Below, piece after piece: positions 1 to 8,412 of a DNA stretch of 64,000 bases. The stretch spans positions 496,001-560,000 of the forward strand of contig NZ_JAAAKW010000001.1 in NCBI RefSeq assembly GCF_009905615.1. Direction: 5' to 3'. The notes under the pieces are model-generated. The model was given only the letters and a program-made list of their open reading frames with translations. It had not been told where the DNA came from and searched no databases. A program made the position numbers and the translations under genes. This DNA is from Pseudomonas sp. SLFW. GTDB taxonomy: Bacteria; Pseudomonadota; Gammaproteobacteria; Pseudomonadales; Pseudomonadaceae. How positions within the stretch are numbered: the stretch's first letter is position 1; every line of letters starts with the position of its first letter.

Positions 1-91
1 CCGCGATCTTCCCGGCAAACCGATCCCCGGTGGTGTGCGCATGCTCGACATGATGTTCATGAGGGCTGGGAACTTCGAAGGATTCGGACAT
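1..91 (-). CDS. N-terminus of a DUF4337-like protein (partial)
   Basis: Thirty codons read leftward from an ATG at 91 and run off the window edge. The visible peptide starts MSESFEVPSPHEHHVEHA and is rich in His and Glu before a GDRFAGKIA segment. In DUF4337 proteins, small membrane proteins of unknown role, such a charged His-rich start precedes the first transmembrane helix; the helix itself would lie outside the window. The assignment rests on resemblance of this short N-terminus only. No strong ribosome binding site is visible; the gene is read in the same direction as fic. Confidence 0.45.
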   Translation of the reverse strand, partial: MSESFEVPSPHEHHVEHAHTTGDRFAGKIA

Positions 92-154
92 GGACTTCTA
101 TCGCCTGACACGACGTTGACTCGGAGGTGCTTGAGCAGCCGGAGGCTGGCGGCG

Positions 155-173
155 CGAATATAGGTGATATTCG
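155..173. promoter_or_regulatory. 7-bp perfect inverted repeat upstream of the edge gene
   Basis: CGAATAT-AGGTG-ATATTCG lies 64 bp upstream of the ATG at 91 and 54 bp beyond the fic stop codon. It has no T-run on either side, so an operator is as likely as a weak terminator. No protein can be assigned to it. Confidence 0.3.
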
Positions 174-226
174 TGGAGTCGAGAAGCGGAAGTGACGTTT
201 CGTTCAGGCTGTAGAAAGGCGACGAC

Positions 227-1594
227 TTATCCGCCGTCGAACCTGTCCCGAAGCGCCGTTCGATTACGCAGCGTAAACACCCATTCACGCCCTGCTTTGG
301 TTTTTTCGAACGCGCCGAGAATGGCCAGACCATTCAACGCGGTGGACGCGGTGTTGTACGAGCATTGGAGGTTTTCTTTGACGTTGACCGCCGTAAATTC
401 CTTATCGATGCCGTTGAGTGCCACCTGAAGAATGGCCTTCTGCTTATCGCTGAGTTTGTCGAACAACGAGGACTGCTCAAGCCAATGATCGAAACGCAGG
501 GCGTCGGTCAACGTTTGTCTGTAAAGGGTCAAGAACTCACCCAACGCTCGTGTGATCACGGAGCACTGGTAGTCGATAAAATACGTCAGGTCCATCTCAT
601 CGGTTTCGGTGTACAGGTAGGATTTGCCGTATTTGACCGGCGCATTGCGCAGCAGGACGCTGATCGCGATATAGCGAAACGCCGAAAAGTCGTGGCGAAA
701 CAGATACCAATAGAACAGGGCCCGCGCGACACGGCCGTTGCCCTCGCGAAACGGGTGTTCGTAGCCGATCGCAAAATGCAAGGCAATGGCCTTGATCATC
801 GGGTGCAGATACCCGACCCCATCCCTCTCGTGATGCGCAAGGTTGACCCACTGCGCCAGCCGCTCCAGTCGGGCGGCCAGAGCCCGAGCAGGCGGCGGCA
901 CATGAACGGTATTGCCGTCGCCGTCTTGAACCACGACATCATCGTTCAACCGAAACTGGCCGGGCGAATAGCTGGCGTCGTCTATGCCTGATACGCCCAC
1001 TTCGTGGAGGCGGGTGATCAGCGCAAGACTCAACGGCTCGCTGCGCTGTTCCCAGGCAAACTGCATCAGCTTGAAATTGCCGATGATCATCCGCTCATCC
1101 GGCGTACGGGGCTGACGGTTGCGCTTGAGCATGTCCTTGGCGACCGCCGTCGTGGTTGCGGCGCCTTCAAGCTGGCTGCTGCTGATGGCCTCGTCTTCGA
1201 TCAGGTCGTTAAGCAGATAATGAAAATGCGCGTTCTCGCCGATGTGGCCGGTCATGTGCTCAAGCGCTGCCAGGGTTGCATGGCGGTCAACGAGGGAGAT
1301 CGCCTTTTGTGCGACAGGCGTCAGCACATAACCGGCGCTGGCGTGTAGACCGTCGTGCGCAAGGATGGGCATTTGTTGGGAAAGACGAGCTGACTTGACC
1401 ATGCTCCAACAGATGCGCGGATCGAGCCCGGCTCGCCAGCGGTGCCGCAATTGATCGAAATGAAGGTAGCGACCCTGATCGTCCAGAGGTTTATGCAGCG
1501 CCAGATACTCCGCCGGGCTTTGCCAAAAGCGATTTTCGGCCGTCTGGGCGAACAACTGTTCATGAGAAACCAGGGGAGGCGGAGACTTGAGCAT
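227..1594 (-). CDS. Fic family enzyme with C-terminal winged helix
   Basis: Fic proteins usually transfer AMP from ATP to a hydroxyl of a target protein. The active-site motif HPFREGNGRVAR is present and complete. An N-terminal SSSQLEGA segment fits the inhibitory helix (S/T)xxxE(G/N) of class II Fic enzymes, which blocks the site in cis. The last 60 residues (DKQKAILQVAL... CSYNTASTALNGL) look like a winged helix-turn-helix, so DNA binding and self-regulation are possible. The protein is 455 aa from the ATG at 1594; an upstream TTG at 1645 is in frame but lies inside the operator region. The target is unknown and no antitoxin gene adjoins it. Confidence 0.85.
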   Translation of the reverse strand: MLKSPPPLVSHEQLFAQTAENRFWQSPAEYLALHKPLDDQGRYLHFDQLRHRWRAGLDPRICWSMVKSARLSQQMPILAHDGLHASAGYVLTPVAQKAISLVDRHATLAALEHMTGHIGENAHFHYLLNDLIEDEAISSSQLEGAATTTAVAKDMLKRNRQPRTPDERMIIGNFKLMQFAWEQRSEPLSLALITRLHEVGVSGIDDASYSPGQFRLNDDVVVQDGDGNTVHVPPPARALAARLERLAQWVNLAHHERDGVGYLHPMIKAIALHFAIGYEHPFREGNGRVARALFYWYLFRHDFSAFRYIAISVLLRNAPVKYGKSYLYTETDEMDLTYFIDYQCSVITRALGEFLTLYRQTLTDALRFDHWLEQSSLFDKLSDKQKAILQVALNGIDKEFTAVNVKENLQCSYNTASTALNGLAILGAFEKTKAGREWVFTLRNRTALRDRFDGG

Positions 1595-1597
1595 TGA

Positions 1598-1676
1598 TGT
1601 CTCAATCCATTCGATTGCTGAGACAGCAGTACAGCAGCAAAGCAATCATGTCTCAACCGTTTGAAAAATTGAGACA
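1598..1676. promoter_or_regulatory. Twin operator-like sites flanking the fic promoter
   Basis: Two copies of TGTCTCA-N14-TGAGACA lie at 1598-1625 and 1649-1676. A leftward promoter sits between them: TTGAGA at 1656-1651 (minus strand), a 17-bp spacer, then TGTACT at 1633-1628. The upstream site covers the -35 and the downstream site runs from just past the -10 to within 4 bp of the fic ATG. The upstream copy extends to a perfect 15-bp inverted repeat (1642-1656 with 1669-1683). The Fic winged helix is the obvious candidate ligand, but that is inference. Confidence 0.6.
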
Positions 1677-1687
1677 TGATTGCCCCC

Positions 1688-4600
1688 CTAAACGGCCTCC
1701 CCCTTCTTCACCCTGAACCACGCCGCATACAGGGCTGGCAAGAACAGCAATGTCAGCGCGGTCGCGACGATCAACCCGCCCATGATCGCCACGGCCATCG
1801 GGCCAAAAAACACGCTGCGGGACAGGGGGATCATGGCCAGGACGGCGGCCAGTGCGGTCAGGACGATCGGGCGGAAGCGGCGGACAGTGGCTTCGATGAT
1901 GGCTTGCCAACGGTCGAGCCCGGCGGCGATGTCCTGTTCGATCTGGTCCACAAGGATGACCGAGTTGCGCATGATCATTCCGGACAGCGCGATGGTGCCG
2001 AGCATGGCGACGAAGCCGAAGGGCTGGCGGAAGATCAGCAGGAACAGCGTCACACCGATCAGGCCCAGCGGCGCTGTCAGAAACACCATGAACATGCGTG
2101 AGAAACTGCGCAGCTGGATCATCAGCAAGGTCAGCACCACCACGATGAACAGCGGCACACCGGCGTTCACCGAATTCTGCCCACGAGCGGAGTCTTCGAC
2201 GGTGCCGCCAACGTCCAGCAGGTAGCCATCCGGCAACTGGGCGCGCACGTCATCCAGCGTCGGCAGGATCTGATTGACCAGTGTGGCGGGCTGTTCCTTG
2301 CCATAGATGTCGGCGCGGATGGTCACGTTCGGCAGCCGGTTGCGGTGCCAAATCACCCCTTCTTCGAAGCCGTATTCCAGCGTAGCGACTTGCGACAAGG
2401 CGATGCTGCTGCCGTTGACGGTGGGCACCGAGAGACTCGCCAGACCGCCCAGATCGTGGCGTTCCTGTTCGGTGCCACGCAGCAGGATTTCGATCAGTTT
2501 GTCGTCCTCGCGGTACTGACTCACGCTGGAGCCGGTCAGCTGGCTTTGCAGGAAGCTCGACAGGTCGGCCGTGGTCACGCCCAACGCTCTTGCGCGGTCC
2601 TGATCGACGTTGAGGTACACGACCTTGCTCGGCTCTTCCCAGTCCAGGTGCACATTGACCACGTGAGGGTTCTCACGCACCTTCGCCGCGACTTTGCGTG
2701 CCAAGGCGCGCACTTCATCGATGTGCTCGCCGGTCACGCGGAACTGCACGGGATAGCCCACGGGCGGCCCGTTTTCCAGGCGCGTGACCCGAGGGCGCAG
2801 CATCGGGAACTGCTCGTCCAGCGTCCGAATCAGCCAGGTGCGCAGCGCTTCGCGGTCTTCGATGGTTTTGGCCAGCACGACGAACTGCGCGAAGCTGGCG
2901 GCAGGCAGTTGCTGGTCCAGCGGCAGGTAGAAACGCGGCGAGCCGGTGCCGACATAGGCCACGTAATTCTCGACCCCGGCGTGGGACTTGAGCATCTCCT
3001 CCAGACGCTTGACCTGCTCAGTGGTGTTACTCAGCGACGCCCCTTCGGCCAGTTTCAGATCGACCATCAGTTCCAGCCGTCCGGAGGCCGGGAAAAACTG
3101 CTGCGGCACGAAACGGAAGCTGAAAATCGACAGCACGAACAGGGCGATGGTCAGCACGATGACGGTCTTGCGCCGCCGCACGCACCACCCCACCAGACCG
3201 CGCACGCGCGTGTAGAACGGCGTGCCATAGGGGTCCGGTGCGTCGGGGCCGGAGCCGTGTTTGGTCGCGTGAATTTTCGCCAGATCGGGCAACAGACGTT
3301 CGCCCAGGTACGGCACGAACACCACCGCCGCGACCCACGACGCCAGCAGCGCGATGGTCACCACCTGAAAGATCGAACGGGTGTATTCACCAGTGCTCGA
3401 CTGCGCCGTGGCAATGGGCAGGAAACCCGCGGCGGTGATCAGCGTACCGGTGAGCATCGGGAACGCGGTGCTGGTCCAGGCGAAACTCGCGGCCTTGAGC
3501 CGGTCGTAACCCTGCTCCATTTTGATCGCCATCATTTCCACGGCGATGATTGCGTCGTCCACCAGCAAGCCCAGCGCCAGCACCAGCGCGCCGAGGGAAA
3601 TCTTGTGCAGGCCGATGCCGAGGTAATACATCGTGGCGAAGGTCATCGCCAGCACCACCGGGATCGCCAGCGCCACCACCATGCCGGTGCGCACGCCGAG
3701 GGAGAAGAAGCTCACCAGCAACACGATGCCCAAGGCTTCGGCGAGGACCTGCACGAATTCGCCAACGCTGGTTTTCACAGCAGCGGGCTGATCGGACACC
3801 TTGCTCAACGCCATGCCCGCCGGGAGGTTGTTCTGCAAGCGAGCGAACTCGGTTTCCAGCGCACGCCCCAGGACGAGGATGTCACCGCCGTCTTTCATGG
3901 CCACTGCGAGGCCAATTGCGTTCTGCCCCATGAAACGCATTTCGGGCGCAGGCGGATCATTGAAGCCACGGCGCACGTCGGCCAGATCGTTGATGCGGAA
4001 CGTGCGATCACCGACGCGAATCGGGAAGTTGCGGATTTCATCGACAGTCTGGAAACGCCCGGTCACGCGCAACTGAATGCGCTCGCTCGGCGTCTCGAAA
4101 AAGCTCGCGGCCACGACTGCGTTCTGGGCTTCCAGCGCCTGTTGCACGGCTTGCAGCGGCAGACCGAGGGTGGCAAGTTTGACGTTGGACAGCTCGATCC
4201 AGATCTTCTCGTCCTGCAGGCCGATCAGCTCGACCTTGCCCACATCCTTGACCCGTTGCAGCTGGATCTGGATGCGGTCGGCGTAGTCCTTGAGCACGGC
4301 GTAGTCGAAACCTTCCCCGGTCAGCGCGTAAATGTTGCCAAAGGTGGTGCCGAATTCATCGTTGAAGAACGGGCCTTGGGTGCCCGGAGGCAGCGTCGCA
4401 CGAATGTCGCCGATCTTTTTGCGGATCTGATACCACAGCTCCGGAAGCTTGGCCGAGACGAGGGAATCCCGCGCCATGAACGTGACTTGGGACTCGCCGG
4501 GCCGCGAGAACGAGACGATGCGCTCGTAGTCGCCGGTTTCCATCAGCTTCTTTTCGATGCGGTCGGTGACCTGCCGCGCCACTTCCTCAGCACTGGCGCC

Positions 4601-4762
4601 GGGCCACAGCGTGCGAATGACCATGGCCTTGAAGGTGAACGGAGGGTCTTCGCTTTGTCCCAGTTTGGTGTAGGACAACGCGCCGACGACAGCCAGAAGA
4701 ATCATGAGGTACAGGACCATCTGCCGATTGCGCAGGGCCCATTCGGAAAGGTTGAAACGCAT
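1688..4762 (-). CDS. mexK: RND efflux pump inner-membrane transporter, MexK-like
   Basis: This is a 1024-aa proton-driven RND transporter of the inner membrane, the pump part of a tripartite efflux system. The N-terminus MRFNLSEWALRNR leads into the first helix, a large periplasmic loop follows, and the fourth helix carries the proton-relay aspartates (GLLVDDAIIAVE, D402-D403). The order with a single adaptor gene, a divergent TetR gene and then rsmJ matches mexK-mexJ/mexL of P. aeruginosa, as do the three protein lengths. That system exports triclosan and macrolides there. TriC is a close relative, but TriABC uses two adaptors. The start lies 6 bp after mexJ with GGAG overlapping the mexJ end. 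No outer-membrane channel gene is linked. Confidence 0.85.
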   Translation of the reverse strand: MRFNLSEWALRNRQMVLYLMILLAVVGALSYTKLGQSEDPPFTFKAMVIRTLWPGASAEEVARQVTDRIEKKLMETGDYERIVSFSRPGESQVTFMARDSLVSAKLPELWYQIRKKIGDIRATLPPGTQGPFFNDEFGTTFGNIYALTGEGFDYAVLKDYADRIQIQLQRVKDVGKVELIGLQDEKIWIELSNVKLATLGLPLQAVQQALEAQNAVVAASFFETPSERIQLRVTGRFQTVDEIRNFPIRVGDRTFRINDLADVRRGFNDPPAPEMRFMGQNAIGLAVAMKDGGDILVLGRALETEFARLQNNLPAGMALSKVSDQPAAVKTSVGEFVQVLAEALGIVLLVSFFSLGVRTGMVVALAIPVVLAMTFATMYYLGIGLHKISLGALVLALGLLVDDAIIAVEMMAIKMEQGYDRLKAASFAWTSTAFPMLTGTLITAAGFLPIATAQSSTGEYTRSIFQVVTIALLASWVAAVVFVPYLGERLLPDLAKIHATKHGSGPDAPDPYGTPFYTRVRGLVGWCVRRRKTVIVLTIALFVLSIFSFRFVPQQFFPASGRLELMVDLKLAEGASLSNTTEQVKRLEEMLKSHAGVENYVAYVGTGSPRFYLPLDQQLPAASFAQFVVLAKTIEDREALRTWLIRTLDEQFPMLRPRVTRLENGPPVGYPVQFRVTGEHIDEVRALARKVAAKVRENPHVVNVHLDWEEPSKVVYLNVDQDRARALGVTTADLSSFLQSQLTGSSVSQYREDDKLIEILLRGTEQERHDLGGLASLSVPTVNGSSIALSQVATLEYGFEEGVIWHRNRLPNVTIRADIYGKEQPATLVNQILPTLDDVRAQLPDGYLLDVGGTVEDSARGQNSVNAGVPLFIVVVLTLLMIQLRSFSRMFMVFLTAPLGLIGVTLFLLIFRQPFGFVAMLGTIALSGMIMRNSVILVDQIEQDIAAGLDRWQAIIEATVRRFRPIVLTALAAVLAMIPLSRSVFFGPMAVAIMGGLIVATALTLLFLPALYAAWFRVKKGEAV

Positions 4763-4768
4763 CCGTGC

Positions 4769-5869
4769 TTACTCCTTCGCCGCCAGTTTCACCGCACGGT
4801 TGCTGCGATCAACCGGGCGAACCTGTTCGCCGTCGTGCAGCACATGAACGCCCGCCGCCACCACCCAGTCGCTGGCTTCGAGGCCGCCGAGTACCGGCAC
4901 CGACTCCTGACCGTAGGCGCCGACTTGCACAGGTGTTCGCTTGAGGGTGTTGTCGCTTTGCAGACGCCAGACGTAGGTTTGCCCCTGCTCGGCAGTCAGC
5001 GCTGACAACGGCACGGACAGCGGCACGTTGTGTTCGGACGCAATGAACACGCGGGCGCTTTGCCCCAGTTCAGCCGGGACCTTGCCGCCGGCGAAGGCGA
5101 TGCGCGCCGCGAAGGTACGGGATTTCGGATCAGCCGCCGGCGACAGCTCGCGAATACGGCCGGGGAAACGCTGCTCCCGTTGGGTCCACAGCTCGACCGA
5201 GACCGGGTCGCCAATCTTGAAACGGCCGTAGTTCTGCTCCGGCAGGCTGATCGAGACTTCCCGCTCGCCATCGGCGGCGAGGGTGAAGACGGTTTGCCCG
5301 GCAGCCACCACCTGACCGACTTCCACCCGTCGTTTGGCGACGACGCCGTCCTGAGACGCACGAAGCACGGCATAGCTGGTCTGATTGTCAGCAACCGTGA
5401 GTTCGGCCTTGAGTTGTCTGAGGCGGGCATCACCGGCGCGGTACAGGTTTTCGGCGTTGTCGAATTGGGACTTGCTGACCATCTGCCGGTCCATCAATGT
5501 CTTGTAACGGTCACGTTCCGAGCGGACCATCTGCAAGTTCGCCTCGGCGGCAGCGACCTGCGCCCGCGTGGCATCCAGTTGCAGGCGCACGTCCTGGGCA
5601 TCGAGTTCGGCCAGCGGCTGATTGGCTTTGACGCGCTCGCCCTCTTCCACGAGCCGCTTGCTGACTTTGCCGGGGATACGGAAGGCCAGATCGGGCTCGA
5701 AACGGGCGCGGACTTCACCGGGATAGCTGTCCATGGATTGGGACGACGGCTGCGGTTGCACTACCATGGCGGGACGCACGGTGGCGGGAACGGAGACTTC
5801 CTGACCGCAGCCCGCGAGGAGCGACACCAGACTGATGGGCACAGCAAGGAACAAGGCATCGCGAAACAT
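4769..5869 (-). CDS. mexJ: RND efflux periplasmic adaptor lipoprotein, MexJ-like
   Basis: A 366-aa membrane fusion protein linking the RND pump to an outer-membrane channel. The ATG at 5869 gives a lipoprotein signal peptide with lipobox LLAGC. A lipoyl/coiled-coil hairpin region follows (LDATRAQVAAAEANLQMVRSERD), then a second lipoyl half (RASQDGVVAKRRVEVGQVV) and beta-barrel domains. An in-frame ORF extends a further 29 codons upstream to 5956 but lacks a signal sequence and crosses the promoter region. It is the first gene of the mexJK operon and shares its control region with mexL. Confidence 0.85.
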   Translation of the reverse strand: MFRDALFLAVPISLVSLLAGCGQEVSVPATVRPAMVVQPQPSSQSMDSYPGEVRARFEPDLAFRIPGKVSKRLVEEGERVKANQPLAELDAQDVRLQLDATRAQVAAAEANLQMVRSERDRYKTLMDRQMVSKSQFDNAENLYRAGDARLRQLKAELTVADNQTSYAVLRASQDGVVAKRRVEVGQVVAAGQTVFTLAADGEREVSISLPEQNYGRFKIGDPVSVELWTQREQRFPGRIRELSPAADPKSRTFAARIAFAGGKVPAELGQSARVFIASEHNVPLSVPLSALTAEQGQTYVWRLQSDNTLKRTPVQVGAYGQESVPVLGGLEASDWVVAAGVHVLHDGEQVRPVDRSNRAVKLAAKE

Positions 5870-5902
5870 GGTGTGGCACCTTGGCAAGAGGGAGCTTTGA
5901 AT

Positions 5903-5925
5903 AATTGTACTGGCGAGTATATTAA
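5903..5925. promoter_or_regulatory. mexJK promoter -10 with overlapping palindrome (probable MexL operator)
   Basis: The imperfect palindrome centred on TACT-GGCG-AGTA (5908-5919) lies in the 93-bp gap between the divergent mexJ and mexL starts. It overlaps a leftward -10 element TATACT (5921-5916, minus strand) in front of mexJ; the -35 is weak. TetR repressors next to RND operons typically bind such sites in the shared gap. Binding by MexL is inferred. Confidence 0.5.
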
Positions 5926-5962
5926 GAATTACCGAACTGAACAGTCCACTAATCAAACGAAT

Positions 5963-6610
5963 ATGCCTGAAAACTATTTAAGCGATTCCCCTTCGACTGC
6001 CGGTCCCGGCCGTCCAAAAGACCTGGTCAAGCGCAAGGCGATCCTTGATGCGGCCAAGGACCTGTTCGTGCGCAACGGTTATGCGAGTACCAGCATGGAC
6101 GCCGTCGCAGCGGAGGCCGGGGTCTCCAAGCTGACGGTCTACAGCCATTTCACCGACAAAGAGACGCTGTTTTCAGCAGCCGTGGTGGCCCGTTGCGAGG
6201 AACAGTTGCCTGAACTGTTCGTGGATGTCGCACAAAATGCGCCTGTGGAGAAAGTGTTGCTGGGTATTGCGAGAGGCTTTCACACCCTCATCAACAGCCC
6301 GGAATCCATCGAACTGCACCGTTTGATGATCGCCCTCGGCACGCAGGATACGACGCTATCAGCGGTGTTTTTCGAAGCCGGTCCGCAACGAATCCTTCAG
6401 GAAATGGAGCGATTTCTGACGCGGGTGAACGACACCGACGGCTTGCATTTCGATTCACCTGCGAGCGCGGCAGGGCACTTTTTGAGTTTGATCAAGGGCG
6501 TGTGCAATTTCCGGTTGCTGATTGGCAACGGCGGCGTGCCGGATGAGCAGACGAGCGAGCAGCATGTGCAGGAAGTGGTGGCGTTGTTTTTGAGGGCGTA
6601 CAGAGCCTGA
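5963..6610 (+). CDS. mexL: TetR-family repressor, MexL-like
   Basis: A 215-aa regulator starting MPENYLSDSPS. Residues 20-70 form the TetR DNA-binding domain: KRKAILDAAKDLFVRNGYAS, then helix-turn-helix VAAEAGVSKLTVYSHF. The rest is a variable ligand-binding domain. Divergent transcription from mexJ, the length and the following rsmJ gene match mexL, which represses mexJK and itself in P. aeruginosa. A long upstream extension of this frame is the antisense shadow of mexJ; the ATG at 5963 is the plausible start. Confidence 0.85.
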   Translation: MPENYLSDSPSTAGPGRPKDLVKRKAILDAAKDLFVRNGYASTSMDAVAAEAGVSKLTVYSHFTDKETLFSAAVVARCEEQLPELFVDVAQNAPVEKVLLGIARGFHTLINSPESIELHRLMIALGTQDTTLSAVFFEAGPQRILQEMERFLTRVNDTDGLHFDSPASAAGHFLSLIKGVCNFRLLIGNGGVPDEQTSEQHVQEVVALFLRAYRA

Positions 6611-6651
6611 GTATCCAGTCACACCACCGAAGGCAGGCCTTGCGTGGATAT

Positions 6652-6743
6652 CTGTGGGAGCGAATTCATTCGCGAATGGCCCGTCCGGTCGATAGAGATC
6701 CATCGCCTGAAAAACCGCTTCGCGAATGAGTTCGCTCCCACAG
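6652..6743. repeat. REP-pair element, 91-bp family, copy 1
   Basis: Two near-perfect inverted arms, CTGTGGGAGCGAATTCATTCG and its complement, enclose a 42-bp spacer with GATAGAGATCCATCGCC. Similar units of 90-92 bp with related spacers occur at 24132, 33089 and 33263. It sits between the ends of mexL and rsmJ, where it could act as a bidirectional mRNA 3' end. Confidence 0.85.
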
Positions 6744-6783
6744 GTTCGAGGGCGAATTCACGTTCAGCAGCGCCTCTCACCCA

Positions 6784-7566
6784 TCAGGGCTTCAACGCCT
6801 TCTTCGGATACACGTCATACCGGCTGGATTTGCCATCCAGCGCATACCCCGGCTTGGCGCCTTCGATGCACGGGGCTTTGCGCGGGCGTTTGACCACCAC
6901 ACGGTGGGTCGCCAATGCCAACGCCGCTTCCAGCAACGCCGGGGCGTCCATGTCGTCGCCCACCAACGGGCGGAACAGGCGCATTTCTTTCTTCACCAAT
7001 GCCGTTTTTTCGCGATGGGGAAACATCGGGTCGAGGTAGATCACCTGCGGCGGCTCGCCTTCCCAAGTGCGCATCAGCTCGATCGAGTTGCCCGTCAGCA
7101 AACGCATCTGGCCAATGATCGCGCCCACGTCGAGGTCCTGAGCGCCCCGCGCCAATCCGTCCTCCAGCAGCGCGGCAATGATCGGTTGGCGCTCGATCAG
7201 GCTCATTTCACAGCCCAGGCTGGCCAGCACGAACGCGTCCTTGCCTAACCCGGCCGTGGCGTCCAGCACCCGAGGACGGACACCCGGCTGAACGCCGACG
7301 GCCTTGGCGATCATCTGCCCGCTGCCGCCACCGAACAGGCGCCGGTGTGCCGCTTTGCCCTCAACAAAATCCACTCGCACAGGCCCCGGCGCATCGTCGC
7401 CCAGCTGTTGCAATTGCAGGCCGTCATCGTTCAATTGCAGGGCAAAATCCGCTTCGGTGTCCTCCAGCGGCAGGCCCAGACGCATGGCCCATTGTTCCGC
7501 TTTTTCCCGGGCTTCGGCCGTCAGGGCTTCAACGCGAATGCGGCTGCCCGCTTGCTGCTCAGTCAT
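6784..7566 (-). CDS. rsmJ: 16S rRNA (guanine1516-N2)-methyltransferase RsmJ
   Basis: A SAM-dependent methyltransferase that modifies G1516 of 16S rRNA. The 260-aa reading from the ATG at 7566 ([15 protein letters not shown]) has the family length; an in-frame ATG at 7632 would add 22 residues. The SAM-binding loop is [17 protein letters not shown], the second motif is LIERQP, and the catalytic-type motif is IYLDPMFP. It is read away from the repeat protein at 7665 and its 3' end faces a REP element. Its position beside mexL matches P. aeruginosa. Confidence 0.9.
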   Translation of the reverse strand: MTEQQAGSRIRVEALTAEAREKAEQWAMRLGLPLEDTEADFALQLNDDGLQLQQLGDDAPGPVRVDFVEGKAAHRRLFGGGSGQMIAKAVGVQPGVRPRVLDATAGLGKDAFVLASLGCEMSLIERQPIIAALLEDGLARGAQDLDVGAIIGQMRLLTGNSIELMRTWEGEPPQVIYLDPMFPHREKTALVKKEMRLFRPLVGDDMDAPALLEAALALATHRVVVKRPRKAPCIEGAKPGYALDGKSSRYDVYPKKALKP

Positions 7567-7664
7567 CTCTTCAACACGCTCAAATTTTCTTAATGATTGG
7601 CAACATCTGCCGATAACGAAAGTATCCGGCATTTTGCCAGACCCACGGCATGTACTGAGCGCTT

Positions 7665-8294
7665 ATGTCAGACATTCAGCAAACATCCTCGATAGGTTAT
7701 TTGACGTACGCAGGCGACTACAGCGTACGCAATACCGAAACCCTGAGCGGCGTCACGCAGCTCTGGCAGGATGCGTTTGCCCGTGCGATGGCGCAGCAGG
7801 TCGATGACAACGCCGCCGCGCCTTCCGAGTACCCCGCCGTTGCAGCCGCGACGGACAGCATGACCGGCGAACCCGTTGCGGGCGCCAGAACGTTGGGCAA
7901 AATCGTCGAGCAGCGCGAATGCCCCGTCGTGGACACAGAAATTGCCCCGCCTGAGCCGCTGTTTCTGCCCATCGCCGAATTCGAATGGGACCTGGCCAAA
8001 CGACCCGTGCCGTTCAGCGCCAGCGAAATGATTGAACAGCAACGCAATCTGGAAATTGACAGCAGTTGGGTCCGCCCGACCGTGCTGAACCCTTACGACG
8101 ACAGCGTCGAGCCGGGCCCAGGCCCTGAACCTCGCCCTCTGTTCCTGCCGATCGCCGAGTTCGAATGGGATTTGGCCGACAAGCCTGCCACGCCGTACAC
8201 CGCCGAAGAAATGACCGAACAGCAGCGTAACCTGGAGTTCGATAACGGCTGGGCCCGTCCGATCGTGCTGCAGAATCTGCGGATTGCGGCCTGA
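7665..8294 (+). CDS. Unknown protein with a 45-residue tandem repeat
   Basis: A 209-aa protein with no signal peptide or membrane segment that I do not recognise as a named family. Residues 97-141 and 157-202 are two copies of a motif beginning PLFLPIAEFEWDLA, followed by EM(I/T)EQQRNLE and W(V/A)RP(T/I)VL. The copies are joined by a Pro/Gly linker (VEPGPGPEPR). At DNA level they differ at many synonymous sites, so the duplication is old and the protein sequence has been kept. The N-terminal 95 residues are Ala/Gln-rich. It is divergent from rsmJ and ends 20 bp before a REP pair. Confidence 0.75.
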   Translation: MSDIQQTSSIGYLTYAGDYSVRNTETLSGVTQLWQDAFARAMAQQVDDNAAAPSEYPAVAAATDSMTGEPVAGARTLGKIVEQRECPVVDTEIAPPEPLFLPIAEFEWDLAKRPVPFSASEMIEQQRNLEIDSSWVRPTVLNPYDDSVEPGPGPEPRPLFLPIAEFEWDLADKPATPYTAEEMTEQQRNLEFDNGWARPIVLQNLRIAA

Positions 8295-8315
8295 TTAGGG
8301 CGCACACGCTGCCCC

Positions 8316-8403
8316 TGTAGGAGTGAGCTTGCTCGCGATTCAGTGTGTCAGACGGCAAGGTGGTGACTGATCAAACGCGATCGCGAGCAAGCTCACTCCT
8401 ACA
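8316..8403. repeat. REP-pair element, GAGTGAGCTTGCTCGCGAT family, copy 1
   Basis: Perfect inverted arms TGTAGGAGTGAGCTTGCTCG (8316 on) and the complement ending at 8403 flank a 40-bp spacer. It lies between two converging genes. Other copies are at 21149, 35335 and 41360. Confidence 0.85.
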
Positions 8404-8412
8404 AGACTGACG

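Noticed and set aside
227..1594. Fic protein as the toxin of a FicTA/Doc-Phd toxin-antitoxin pair
   Set aside because: No small antitoxin gene adjoins it; an inhibitory SSSQLEGA segment is inside the protein itself, as in class II Fic enzymes.
1642..1683. Perfect 15-bp inverted repeat as the mexK terminator
   Set aside because: No T-run follows on the minus strand and the half-sites recur with identical spacing nearer fic, which fits an operator better.
2345..5005. 886-codon open frame on the plus strand opposite mexK and mexJ
   Set aside because: It is the antisense of well-supported RND pump genes, has His/Gln/Arg-rich low-complexity composition and no domain; a high-GC shadow frame.
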